DNA of 64,000 nt from Hartmannibacter diazotrophicus (GTDB lineage: Bacteria; Pseudomonadota; Alphaproteobacteria; Rhizobiales; Pleomorphomonadaceae). The position numbers and the translations under genes are program-made. Numbering within the stretch: position 1 is the first letter of the stretch; the number at the start of each line of letters is the position of its first letter. The notes beneath the pieces are model-generated. The model worked only from the letters and a program-made list of their open reading frames with translations, was not told the DNA's origin and did not search any database. The stretch is taken from assembly GCF_900231165.1 (NCBI RefSeq), contig NZ_LT960614.1:3659501-3723500 (forward strand). The letters run 5' to 3'. This document shows positions 1 through 8,830 of the stretch, one piece after another.

Positions 1-420
1 GCCGGAATGGCCGCCATGAACATGACCGCGCAGGACCGCCACGAGATGGAACGCACGCACGCGACCCTGCGCGATCTCATTCGCACCGGCGATCCGCAGC
101 GCTACCACGAGGTCAACGAGGCCTTTCACAATTCCATCTATGCCGGCGCGCACAACAGCCACATCGCCGAGCTGACGCTCTCCACCCGCCTGCGCCTGCA
201 ACCATTCCGCCGCGCGCAGTTCCGCAACCTTGCGCGCCTCGCCCTCTCCTATGCGGAGCATGACAAGGTGGTTCAGGCGATCCTGCGGGGGGACAGGGAC
301 GGGGCGGCGACGGCGATGCGCGACCACATCATCATCGTGCGCGACGCTGCCGAAGACTATGTCGAAAGCTTTGACCATCCGGACTTCGGCCCGGCGGACC
401 TTGTCAGCGAGGAGACCTGA
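1..420 (+). CDS. GntR-family transcriptional regulator, C-terminal FCD domain (5' end outside window)
   Basis: The reading frame is open from base 1, so this is the C-terminal part of a longer protein. The visible residues are all-helical and match the FCD effector-binding domain of FadR/GntR regulators. They include a segment NEAFHNSIYAGAHN and a closing EHDKVVQAI...RDGAATAMRDHI segment, with His residues spaced like the FCD metal-site histidines. The winged-helix DNA-binding half lies upstream of the window. FCD regulators usually repress a neighbouring catabolic operon and are released by a carboxylic-acid-type ligand. The amidohydrolase and AtzH-like genes that follow, or genes upstream, are the likely targets (inference). 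Confidence 0.85.
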   Translation, partial: AGMAAMNMTAQDRHEMERTHATLRDLIRTGDPQRYHEVNEAFHNSIYAGAHNSHIAELTLSTRLRLQPFRRAQFRNLARLALSYAEHDKVVQAILRGDRDGAATAMRDHIIIVRDAAEDYVESFDHPDFGPADLVSEET

Positions 421-477
421 ATGGCCCCTCGTTCCGCAACGACGACATCTGGCCGGAAAACCAGGATGCGAAAGGCG

Positions 478-1104
478 TCAGCCGGCGGCTTCCTGCGCCG
501 GAGCGGCAAGGCCGAGCCAGTCGACGATCTCGCCGAGATGCGCGATGTCGGCGCCGAGCCGCAGCACGCGGGCGCCGGCCGCTTCGGCGGCGCGCTGGCC
601 GGTGAGGCTGTCCTCGACCACAAGCATCTCCGCCGGATGCACGCCGAACCGCTCCGCCGCCGTCAGATAGGGCTCGGGGTGAGGCTTTCCGACCGAGACA
701 TCGTCCCGGCTGATCGTGAAATCCGTCAGATGGCCGATGCCGAGCGAGGCGATATTCGCGTCGACGATGCGCCGGATCGAATTGGAAACGCAGGAGAGCC
801 GAAGCCCGTTGGCTTTCAGGTGATGCATGGTCTCCAGCGCGCCGGGCATCGGCTGCAGGCCGGCAAGGCCCGCGAGATATTCCTCGAGGATTTCGCCCAT
901 CCAGACCGTCTGCGTCAGGCTCTCCGGATAGCCGCCTTTGAGATAGAGCCAGACGTCGTCCATGCTGGTGCCGGTGTGATCGGGCTCGACGGGCGAGATG
1001 ACCACGCCATAGCGTGTGGAGACCGTCTGCAGGGCCTCGAAATGCAGCGGCTCGCTGTCCACGAGCGTTCCGTCGATGTCGAAGGCGACTGCCCTGATCT
1101 CCAT
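478..1104 (-). CDS. HAD-superfamily phosphatase, beta-phosphoglucomutase-like
   Basis: This 208-residue protein starts at an ATG preceded by GAGGAGAAGAG. A much longer upstream open frame on this strand is antisense to the next gene and was ignored. HAD motif I is DIDGTLVDSE near residue 8, with the nucleophile Asp and the acid/base Asp two residues later. Motif II is SCVSNS, motif III is the Lys in SVGKPHPEPY, and motif IV is VVEDSLTG. The helical cap between motifs I and II places it in subfamily I, with phosphoglycolate phosphatase and beta-phosphoglucomutase relatives. The substrate cannot be read from the sequence. It lies convergent to the GntR gene and divergent from the amidohydrolase. 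Confidence 0.85.
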   Translation of the reverse strand: MEIRAVAFDIDGTLVDSEPLHFEALQTVSTRYGVVISPVEPDHTGTSMDDVWLYLKGGYPESLTQTVWMGEILEEYLAGLAGLQPMPGALETMHHLKANGLRLSCVSNSIRRIVDANIASLGIGHLTDFTISRDDVSVGKPHPEPYLTAAERFGVHPAEMLVVEDSLTGQRAAEAAGARVLRLGADIAHLGEIVDWLGLAAPAQEAAG

Positions 1105-1221
1105 TCTCTTCTCCTCTTCGAATGGCCGTTGAGTGCCATTCCCGGACACGGAGGGCAAGTGGTCTTCGACGACCTTTTCCGCAAGTCCCCTCCCCGTCCG
1201 CAGCTGTAACGAGCGTTTTTC

Positions 1222-2451
1222 ATGTTTGATCTTCTTCTCCGGCAGGCCCGCACGCCGGGTCGGACCGCCCCGGTCGACATCGGCATCGCGGACGGGCGCA
1301 TCGCCGCCGTCGAACCCCGGATCGACGCCAACATGCACGCCTTCGTTTGCGACGGCGGGCTCGTTTTTCGCGGCTTCGTCGACAGCCATATCCATCTCGA
1401 CAAGGCCTGCATCATGGATCGCTGCCGGCTCTGCGAGGGAACGCTGAAGGAGGCCATCACCGAGACCGCCGCCGCCAAACGCGGCTTCACCCGCGAGGAC
1501 GTGCGCGAGCGTGGCCGGACGGTGCTGGAAAAAGCGGTCGGCTTCGGCACGACGCGCATGCGCACCCATGTCGAGGTCGATCCTCGCGTCGGGCTTGCCT
1601 CCTTCGAGGCCATCCTCCAGTTGAAAAGCGACTTTGCGGATTTCCTCGACCTGCAAATCTGCGTCTTCCCGCAGGAGGGCCTTACCAACGACCCCGGCAC
1701 GGAAGAGCTTCTCGACGAAGCGCTGTCGAACGGCGCCGATCTCCTCGGCGGCTGCCCCTATACGGACACCGACCCGGACGAGCAGATCCGCCGCCTCTTC
1801 CTCCTGGCCGAACGGCACGGCGTCGATCTCGATTTCCACCTCGACTTCGATCTGGAGCCGACTGGTGGCAGCCTTGCCGCAATCGTTGCCGCGACCCGGC
1901 GGCATGGCTATGGCGGACGCGTTGCCATCGGCCACGTGACGAAGCTCTCCGCCCTGCCGAAAGATGTGCTGGAACGCACCGCCGAAACGCTCGCCGAGGC
2001 GGGTGTCGCCGTCACCGTGCTCCCAGCCACCGATCTTTATCTGAACGGCCGCGACCGCGACCATCTCGTCCCGCGCGGCGTCGCGCCCGCCCACAGCCTC
2101 GCCGAGCGCGGCGTCCTGACGTCCGTCGCCACCAACAACGTCCGCAATCCCTTCACGCCCTATGGCGACGCCTCGCTGATGCGCATGGCGAACCTCTTCG
2201 CCAATGTGGCACAGGTCGGGCTTGAAGAGGGCCTGTCGTCGGTCTTCTCGATGGTCAGCGACGGGGCCGCGCGCCTGACGGGCGAAGCGGACTGGTCCGT
2301 CTCCGTCGGCGCGCCGGCAAACCTTGTCCTCCTCGATGCGGCAAGCCCCGCCGATGCGGTCGCCGGCATCGCTCAGGCGCGCGCCGGCTGGAAAGCCGGC
2401 CGCCAGACCTTCGAGCACGCCCTGCCGCGCCTTCTGAACAGCCCCCGATGA
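1222..2451 (+). CDS. Amidohydrolase, cytosine-deaminase-like
   Basis: This 409-residue metallo-hydrolase has a TIM-barrel fold. The metal motif HIHLDK is at residues 56-61, as in cytosine deaminase and N-isopropylammelide hydrolase. Further ligand candidates are in LDFHLDFD and in AIGHVTK. Where cytosine deaminases have an Asp followed by D/N-V (HDDV or SDNV type), this protein reads ATNNVRNPF, so the usual catalytic Asp position is Asn305. The family hydrolyses C-N bonds in heterocyclic rings or ring amines. The ATGA overlap with the next gene implies translational coupling to an AtzH/allophanate-hydrolase-like protein, which suggests catabolism of a nitrogen heterocycle. The substrate is unknown. 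Confidence 0.8.
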   Translation: MFDLLLRQARTPGRTAPVDIGIADGRIAAVEPRIDANMHAFVCDGGLVFRGFVDSHIHLDKACIMDRCRLCEGTLKEAITETAAAKRGFTREDVRERGRTVLEKAVGFGTTRMRTHVEVDPRVGLASFEAILQLKSDFADFLDLQICVFPQEGLTNDPGTEELLDEALSNGADLLGGCPYTDTDPDEQIRRLFLLAERHGVDLDFHLDFDLEPTGGSLAAIVAATRRHGYGGRVAIGHVTKLSALPKDVLERTAETLAEAGVAVTVLPATDLYLNGRDRDHLVPRGVAPAHSLAERGVLTSVATNNVRNPFTPYGDASLMRMANLFANVAQVGLEEGLSSVFSMVSDGAARLTGEADWSVSVGAPANLVLLDAASPADAVAGIAQARAGWKAGRQTFEHALPRLLNSPR

Positions 2452-3293
2452 AACACGACAACAAGGATCGACCCGCCATGCCGAACGGCCCGCTCGAAAT
2501 CGACATTCCCGAAATCAGGGCCGAAGTGGAGGCAGCCTTCGCGACCTACGAGACGGCGCTCGTCACCAATGACGTCGCCATGCTGGATGCGCTCTTCCAT
2601 GAAGCCCCCACCACGATCCGCTATGGCGGCACGGAAAACCTCTATGGCTTTGCCGAGATCGCGGCCTTCCGGGCCGGACGGTCTCCGAAGGGCCTGACGC
2701 GAAGCCTCGACCGTGCGGTGATCACGACCTATGGCCGCGACTTCGCCGTGGCGTCGACCCTCTTCCGGCGCGAGGCGTCACCGGACAAGGTCGGACGCCA
2801 GATGCAGACCTGGATGCGGACCTCGAAGGGCTGGCGCGTGGTCGCCGCGCACGTCAGCGTCATCCCCGACCCGGATCATCCGGCGAATGGCCCGGAAACG
2901 ATCGATCTTGCCGTGGTCGGCGCGCACATGACGGGCCTGCCGCTGAACTCGGCCTTGCAGGCGCTCGGCGCCGCCTTCAGGCGGGCCACCCGCACGGCGC
3001 CCGGCTATCGCCTCTTTGCCCTGCCGGGCAGCAATCCGGCCCGCCCCGGCCTCATCCGGGTCGCCGATGGCAAGGGACATGCGATCGAAACGGAAATCTG
3101 GGCCCTCTCGCCGGCGGCTTTCGGCAGCTTCGTTGCGGCGATCCCCTCGCCGCTCGGCATCGGTACGGTGCGGCTGGAGGATGGCTCGACGGTCAAGGGC
3201 TTCCTCTGCGAGCAGGAAGGCACCCTCGGTGCAGAGGACATCAGCCGCTTTGGCGGCTGGCGCGCTTATCTCACGGCCAGCGCCGAGGCGTGA
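2448..3293 (+). CDS. AtzH-like (DUF3225/HpxZ) domain fused to allophanate hydrolase C-terminal domain
   Basis: This 281-residue protein overlaps the preceding stop codon (ATGA). Residues about 12-140 form an NTF2-like AtzH/HpxZ domain (EIRAEVEAAF..., RYGGTENLYGF, QMQTWMRTSKGWRVVAAHVS). Residues about 152-276 match the C-terminal domain of allophanate hydrolase (VVGAHMTGLPLN, RATRTAPGYRLFALPG, IPSPLGIGTV, KGFLCE, FGGWRAYL). In allophanate hydrolases this domain acts on the product of a preceding Ser-Ser-Lys amidase domain. Here no amidase domain is present, and the C-domain is instead joined to an AtzH-like module. HpxZ and AtzH occur with oxalurate or cyanuric-acid/biuret amidases. The partner amidase may be encoded upstream of the window (inference). 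Confidence 0.85.
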   Translation: MKHDNKDRPAMPNGPLEIDIPEIRAEVEAAFATYETALVTNDVAMLDALFHEAPTTIRYGGTENLYGFAEIAAFRAGRSPKGLTRSLDRAVITTYGRDFAVASTLFRREASPDKVGRQMQTWMRTSKGWRVVAAHVSVIPDPDHPANGPETIDLAVVGAHMTGLPLNSALQALGAAFRRATRTAPGYRLFALPGSNPARPGLIRVADGKGHAIETEIWALSPAAFGSFVAAIPSPLGIGTVRLEDGSTVKGFLCEQEGTLGAEDISRFGGWRAYLTASAEA

Positions 3294-3305
3294 TCGGCGA
3301 CTTCC

Positions 3306-6300
3306 TCAGCCCGCTGCCCGCCGTCCCTTGTCGGGCTTCGGCGTCTCGCCCTGAACGTCGTCGATCAGAGGCCAGCCATCGTCCGGCTGCCGGCTCAGCA
3401 ACAGCCGGAAGTCGGTGATCGGCATCGGCCGCCCGAACAGGTACCCTTGCGCGCTCTTGCAGCCGAGCCCGCGCAGGAACTGGGACTGGATCACATCCTC
3501 CACGCCTTCCGCCACGACGTCGAGATCATAGGCTCTGGCGACGGCGACAAAGGCCCGGATCAGTTCGCGCTTGCGGTCGTCGCACTCGACATCCTTGACG
3601 AAGGAGCGATCGATCTTGAGCACGTCGAGCTGAAGGCGGTCGAGATTGGCCAGCGCGGCATGGCCGGTGCCGAAATCGTCGATCGCAACCGTGATGCCGA
3701 GAGCATGGATCTCGCCGAGCGCTTCCCGCACCGCAAAGCAATCGTTGATGAGCAGGCTCTCGGTGATTTCGACCTCGATCCACTCGCCGCGGCATCCGGT
3801 GGACCTTAGCCCGTCCCGCAAGGTCGCGACGACATCATTCTGGACGAACTGGCGCGGCGACAGATTGAGCGCGATGCGGACGGGAACCGCACGTCCCGTG
3901 TTGACAACGACCGCATGACGGCAGGCCTCTTCGATCACCCAGCGCCCGATCTCGATGATGCGCCCGGTCTCCTCCGCAAGCGGAATGAACTTGTCCGGCG
4001 GGATCGCCCCACGCTCCGGATGCTGCCACCGCAGGAGAGCCTCCGCCCCTGACGTTCGCCCCGTCTCCAGATCGACTTTCGGCTGCAGCAACAGCCTGAA
4101 TTCGCCGCGCGACTGCGCGCCATGAAGGTCCATGCCAAGCGCCAGCCGGTCACGGGCCTCGATCGTCAGTTCCTCGCGATGGAAGCGGAAGGTATTCCGG
4201 CCGGCGCGCTTGGCATCGTAGAGCGCCGCGTCCACCTGCACCATCAGATCGTCCGGCGAAGTCTCCTTGCACGCACATTCCACGATCCCGATGCTTGCCG
4301 AGACGAAGACCTCGCGGTCGGCAAGATGGAAGGCCTCCGAAAGCCGCCGCACCAGGTCTCCCGCCAGGGCCTCGCAGTCCTCCCGCGCCCGTGCGCCGGG
4401 AAGGATCAGCGCGAACTCGTCGCCCCCAAGGCGGGCGACGAGATCATCCGGCCCGAGAGCGCCGGTGATGCGCTGGGCGGCCTGACGCAGCAATTCGTCG
4501 CCGAAGGAATGGCCGAGGCTGTCGTTGACGTCCTTGAAGCGGTCGAGATCGACCATCATCAGGTCGAAACGGGCCTCCGCGGCCAGTTTCGCGCCGAGCA
4601 CAGTGTTGAACTTCGCCCGGTTCGGCAGATCGGTCAGAAGGTCGGTGAAGGCGAGCCGGCGAATGTTTTCGTCGCGGGCGACCCGGTCGGTCACATCGTG
4701 CACGATGGCAAGAACCGTCACGACCTCCTGCCGGTCGTCGTCATACTCGGGCGCAAAATGCACTTCCGCATGGACCGTCTGGTCATAGCTGTGCCGGAAG
4801 CGGGCAATCATGTTGAGATCGCCCTCGCCGCGGAAGACCTGCCCCAGCTTTTCCTCGAAGGCATCGCGATCGAAGAGCATGCTTTCATCGAGGGGCTTTC
4901 CGATCATCGTCTCAGGATCGTGCCCGAGCATGAAACTGATGGCGGGGCTGACGAAACGCAGATCGTGCCTTGAATCGAAACGCAGGATGAGATCGGGGGA
5001 GTTCTCCACCAGAGTGCGGAATTCCCGCTCGCGGGCTCGCAGCCGAGCCTCCGCGGCGCGCGCTTCGGTGATGTCCTCGTGGACGCCGAGGCAGCGCAGA
5101 ATCTGTCCGTCGGGCGACCGGATCGGCGTCGCGCGCACGTGATCGGTCGCAAGACGTCCCGTGGCGTCGACATAGTCCGTGATCAGTTGGCAAGGCTCGC
5201 CCGCCGCCAGCGTGGCAGCCATCTGCGCCAGTTCTTCGTCGGAGGTCCTGTTGCCGCGCAGGTCTCTCACGTGACGGCCGCGCGCCTCCTCAAGCGTCAG
5301 ACCGCAGGGTGCAAGGAAGGCCGGATTGGCATATTCGACACCGCCCTTCATATCGATGATGACGATACCGTTCGAGGATTGCTCCACTGCCAGCGAAAGC
5401 TCACGGACTTGCTTGTCCTTCTCAACCTTCTCGGTGATGTCACGCGCAAAACCGATCGTCCCGAGCGTCTCGCCATTCATCACGACCGGGGCGAGATAGG
5501 TCTCCAGCCAGAGCAGACTGCCATCGTGGAGAACCTGCTCCTCCTTGAAGCGGGCCGTCCCGCGTTCCATGACGGCCTTGTCCTCGTCGACATAGCTGGA
5601 GGCGTCCTCGGGAAAGAGTTCGAAGTCGGTCTTGCCGACAAACTGGCCGAATTCACTGAAATGCCGCTTGACCAGGAATGAGCTGTTGGCGGTCAGGTAT
5701 CGCCCCTCCCGGTCCTTCATCCAGACGATGAAGGGGAAGTTGTCGATCAGCGTCCGTTGGTATTGCTCTCGCTCCGCCAACTCCCGCCGCATCGCTTTTT
5801 CGGCCGAAATGTCGGACCAGAAGCCGAGCACGAAGGCCCGTTCATCGATATTCACCCGCCGCAGGCTGACGTACACATCGATCCGGTGTCCGTCCTTGTG
5901 CCGATACCGATCCTCGAACTTCGTCTGCCGCGTTGCCTTGAGACTAACGTTGATCTCCTGCGCGATCTCCGGGTTGGGATCCTCCAGAATATCGAAGATC
6001 GACATGGCCCCGAATTCGGCGCGCGTATAGCCGAGGTCGGCACAGGCTCTGTCGTTGAATTCGACGAAGCGCAGATCGAACGGATCGACAAGGACCACGC
6101 TGTCCGGCGCATCGGCCATGATCGCGGCGAAGATGCGCTCCTGGGTCCGCAGCGAGCGTTCCGTCTCCCGGCTCGCCGTGATGTCCCTAAAATGGGCAAA
6201 GAACCGCCTCTGCCCCAGCCACATGAACGAATGACCCGAGACCTCCAGATCGATCGACAGGCCTTCGGGGCCGCTGACATGAACCGGAAGGGTGATCGGA

Positions 6301-7112
6301 ATGCCGGCCGCCATGAGTTCGCGCAGCATCAGCTTGCTGAAGTCCGGCACAAATTCGTCAATCGGGCAGCCCCGCAGGTCCTCATTTTCCCTCTGGATGA
6401 GCCTTGCGAACGAGGCATTGAACTCCGTGATCCGGCCATCGCCGTCCAGAATGGCAATGCCGGATTTGGCGTGCCGCATGAAGGTCCGCCAGCGGTCGTT
6501 CTTGCCGCTGAGCCAGCGAACCGCCTGCCGCTCGGCATTCTCCGCTTTTCCGATGATGGCGCTCGCACACAATCCGGCCAGTCCCGCAGGCAGAGCCCAC
6601 AGGAGATAGGTGCACGGAGCAAAGCCCGGCCACCCGCCCGCCAGTCCGGTCGCAAACGGCACGAGAAGGACGAAAAGCTGCAGGCGCATCCGATCCCCGG
6701 CCGGCATTCCCCGCCAGTGCGTCAGCGGCACCAGCGCGAGAAGGGCAAAGACCATGGCCTGCCGGTCGGCACCGACGTCGATTGCCGCGCCGGCCCGCAT
6801 AGCCAGGAGATCGATCGCAAGATAGGAGACGAGAGCGCCCCAGAACGTCCATTTGCGGTGCGAAGCAACAAGGTTGCCGGCCGCAATGACGAGGGCAAAG
6901 GGAAGCATGGCGACGTAGGGCCATGCGGCCGGCGCCATGTCGCCGGCAGGGGCCAACACATGTCCCCCCCAGACCCAGACCGGAATCAGGAGCGGGACAA
7001 CGGCGCCGGCCCAGCATAGCTTTCGCTCGGCGCCTTGTCCGAGACCCGCAAGCCAGCGGTCCAGATCCCCTTCGTTTTCCTGCCACTCACTTGGGTCTCG
7101 TGCTGGCAGCAC
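3306..7112 (-). CDS. Membrane-bound PAS-GGDEF-EAL cyclic-di-GMP enzyme
   Basis: This 1268-residue protein appears to start at GTG, because no better start is evident. Residues about 30-190 hold several hydrophobic helices. Five PAS-type sensor modules follow at roughly 205-820, then GGDEF at about 825-990 and EAL at about 1000-1250. The GGDEF signature is intact (RLGGDEFAL), but the position of the inhibitory RxxD site reads GPDD, so product inhibition is probably absent. The EAL core is complete: EALLRW, LNLSPRQF, EITES, DDFGTG, KIDRSF, AEGVE and QGYLFGRP. Both synthesis and hydrolysis of cyclic-di-GMP are therefore possible. The signal sensed is unknown. It lies downstream of gmaS on the same strand, 344 bp away, and is convergent with the AtzH fusion gene. 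Confidence 0.92.
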   Translation of the reverse strand: MLPARDPSEWQENEGDLDRWLAGLGQGAERKLCWAGAVVPLLIPVWVWGGHVLAPAGDMAPAAWPYVAMLPFALVIAAGNLVASHRKWTFWGALVSYLAIDLLAMRAGAAIDVGADRQAMVFALLALVPLTHWRGMPAGDRMRLQLFVLLVPFATGLAGGWPGFAPCTYLLWALPAGLAGLCASAIIGKAENAERQAVRWLSGKNDRWRTFMRHAKSGIAILDGDGRITEFNASFARLIQRENEDLRGCPIDEFVPDFSKLMLRELMAAGIPITLPVHVSGPEGLSIDLEVSGHSFMWLGQRRFFAHFRDITASRETERSLRTQERIFAAIMADAPDSVVLVDPFDLRFVEFNDRACADLGYTRAEFGAMSIFDILEDPNPEIAQEINVSLKATRQTKFEDRYRHKDGHRIDVYVSLRRVNIDERAFVLGFWSDISAEKAMRRELAEREQYQRTLIDNFPFIVWMKDREGRYLTANSSFLVKRHFSEFGQFVGKTDFELFPEDASSYVDEDKAVMERGTARFKEEQVLHDGSLLWLETYLAPVVMNGETLGTIGFARDITEKVEKDKQVRELSLAVEQSSNGIVIIDMKGGVEYANPAFLAPCGLTLEEARGRHVRDLRGNRTSDEELAQMAATLAAGEPCQLITDYVDATGRLATDHVRATPIRSPDGQILRCLGVHEDITEARAAEARLRAREREFRTLVENSPDLILRFDSRHDLRFVSPAISFMLGHDPETMIGKPLDESMLFDRDAFEEKLGQVFRGEGDLNMIARFRHSYDQTVHAEVHFAPEYDDDRQEVVTVLAIVHDVTDRVARDENIRRLAFTDLLTDLPNRAKFNTVLGAKLAAEARFDLMMVDLDRFKDVNDSLGHSFGDELLRQAAQRITGALGPDDLVARLGGDEFALILPGARAREDCEALAGDLVRRLSEAFHLADREVFVSASIGIVECACKETSPDDLMVQVDAALYDAKRAGRNTFRFHREELTIEARDRLALGMDLHGAQSRGEFRLLLQPKVDLETGRTSGAEALLRWQHPERGAIPPDKFIPLAEETGRIIEIGRWVIEEACRHAVVVNTGRAVPVRIALNLSPRQFVQNDVVATLRDGLRSTGCRGEWIEVEITESLLINDCFAVREALGEIHALGITVAIDDFGTGHAALANLDRLQLDVLKIDRSFVKDVECDDRKRELIRAFVAVARAYDLDVVAEGVEDVIQSQFLRGLGCKSAQGYLFGRPMPITDFRLLLSRQPDDGWPLIDDVQGETPKPDKGRRAAG

Positions 7113-7456
7113 GGATCACCTCTGACGCTGGTGCGGACATGTGCCTGTCGCCGGCATCGTCGACGGCCAGCGCTCGATATTCGTCGCGCGGACACAACCA
7201 TCGACAACAACCTTCGCTCGCCGGGGCAAGGAGGCAATTCAGCAACCAGCCTACACGCAGAGGTTAAACAAACGATTGAATTTGCCAAAGTCACGAAGAG
7301 CCTTTCCATCCGCCGTGGAAAGTCCTTCAAATGAACTGCGTTTCCGTTCAATTTCTCTGAGAATGCAAGAAGAATCAACGCCGTTGCTGGTATACTAGGG
7401 ACAATGACAGGCGCGACATCGCCGGAACACCATCACGCAACGGCGCCGCGCGCGCC
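7113..7456. other. Intergenic region between gmaS and the GGDEF-EAL gene
   Basis: This gap of 344 bases lies between two minus-strand genes. It should hold the end of the gmaS transcript and the start of the GGDEF-EAL transcript. The half nearer the GGDEF-EAL gene is moderately AT-rich (7260-7400). No open frame looks like a gene, and no convincing -35/-10 pair or U-tailed hairpin was seen. Confidence 0.5.
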
Positions 7457-8761
7457 TCAGCAGTCGAGCGTCGTCTCGCGCTCCCAGGCCGACAGGTGGC
7501 AGGCATAGTCGTTCCAGTCCGCCATCTTGAGCTTCAGATAGCTTGACGAGAAGGCATCGCCCATCGCGGCCTTGAAGTCCTTGTTGCGGTCGAAGGCCCG
7601 CAGCGCATCGAGGAGATTGAGCGGCAGCTTCTTCGCGCCGCGCACCTTGTGGCCGTCCGTATACATGTTGATGTCGAGGCGCTTGCCGGGGTCGCGCTCG
7701 TTGGCGATGCCGTCGAGTCCGGCGGCGATGATCGCGGCCTGCAGCAGATAGGGGTTGGCCGAACCGTCGGGCAGACGCAGTTCGAACCGTCCGCCCTCCG
7801 GTACGCGGATAAGGTGGGTCCGGTTGTTGCCGGAATAGGTGATCGTGTTCGGCGACCAGGTCGCGCCCGACAGCGTCACCGGCGCATTGATCCGCTTGTA
7901 GGAATTGACCGTCGGGTTGGTGATCGCGCAGAGCGCCTCGGCGTTGTGCAGGAGGCCGCCGATGAACTTGTAGCCGAAGGCCGAAAGGCCGATCTCGTCG
8001 GACGGATCGTCGAAAAGGTTCTCACCGGACGGCGACCATGCCGAGACGTGGGCGTGGCAGCCAGAACCCGTCAGCTTGGGGAAAGGCTTCGGCATGAAGG
8101 TCGCCCGCAGCCCGTGCTTTTCCGCGATCGACTTGACCATGTATTTGAAGAAGGCGTGCCGGTCGGCGGTTTCAAGCACCGACCCGAAATCCCAGTTCAT
8201 CTCGAACTGGCCGTTCGCGTCCTCATGGTCGTTCTGATAGGGCTTCCAGCCGAGCGCCAGCATGGAATCGCAGATCTCGGTGATGACGTCATAGCGGCGC
8301 ATCAGCGCCTGCTGGTCGTAGCAGGGCTTGGCCTGGATATCGGCCGGATCGGAGATCGCCGCCCCGTCCGGCTGGACGAGGAAGAACTCGCATTCGACGC
8401 CGGACTTGACCTCGATCCCGACATCCGCGGCCTTCGCCGTCAAGGCCTTCAGCACATTGCGCGGGCCGTGCTCGACAGGCTTGCCGTCCATGACGAGATC
8501 GGCGGCGAGCCAGCCCACCTCCGGCTTCCAGGGAAGCTGGATGAGGCTCGCTGGGTCCGGCATCGCGAACATGTCGGAGTTGGCCGGCGTCATGTCGAGC
8601 CAGGTCGCAAAACCGGCAAAGCCCGCGCCGGACTTCGCCATGCCGTTGATCGCCGCCGCCGGCACCAGCTTGGCTCTCAGCGTTCCGTAGAGATCGGCGT
8701 AGGAAATCAGGAAATACTTGATGCCCCTGTCCACCGCGACGGCGCCGAGATCGATCGTCAT
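7457..8761 (-). CDS. gmaS: Gamma-glutamylmethylamide synthetase (glutamine synthetase type III-like)
   Basis: This 434-residue ligase of the glutamine synthetase fold is the GlnT/GMAS type. Visible features are the N-terminal beta-grasp segment (SYADLYGTLRAKLVP), the Glu-rich metal motif ECEFFL, NDHEDANGQFEMNWDFG, the His loop GSGCHAHVS, and ATP/Arg motifs NRTHLIRVPEGGRFELRLPDGSANPYL split over residues about 310-345. In this family glutamate is joined to ammonia or, for GMAS, to methylamine with ATP. The GMAS assignment rests on the neighbours: mgsC, mgsB and mgsA lie directly upstream and mgdABCD is divergent. This is the gene set of the N-methylglutamate pathway. A plain GlnT glutamine synthetase cannot be excluded from the sequence alone. 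Confidence 0.85.
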   Translation of the reverse strand: MTIDLGAVAVDRGIKYFLISYADLYGTLRAKLVPAAAINGMAKSGAGFAGFATWLDMTPANSDMFAMPDPASLIQLPWKPEVGWLAADLVMDGKPVEHGPRNVLKALTAKAADVGIEVKSGVECEFFLVQPDGAAISDPADIQAKPCYDQQALMRRYDVITEICDSMLALGWKPYQNDHEDANGQFEMNWDFGSVLETADRHAFFKYMVKSIAEKHGLRATFMPKPFPKLTGSGCHAHVSAWSPSGENLFDDPSDEIGLSAFGYKFIGGLLHNAEALCAITNPTVNSYKRINAPVTLSGATWSPNTITYSGNNRTHLIRVPEGGRFELRLPDGSANPYLLQAAIIAAGLDGIANERDPGKRLDINMYTDGHKVRGAKKLPLNLLDALRAFDRNKDFKAAMGDAFSSSYLKLKMADWNDYACHLSAWERETTLDC

Positions 8762-8830
8762 GTTGTTCCCCTTGTCGTGAAAAGGGGCGCTCTTTGTGCG
8801 GCGCCCCGTCAGTCTGTTCCCATGGTTCCG

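Noticed and set aside
1105-2418. Upstream extension of the HAD gene reading frame
   Set aside because: It is antisense to the amidohydrolase. The HAD domain starts at the ATG with a good ribosome binding site at 1104.
7385-7400. TATACT as a plus-strand -10 box
   Set aside because: There is no -35 box at proper spacing and no plus-strand gene downstream; it would run into gmaS antisense.
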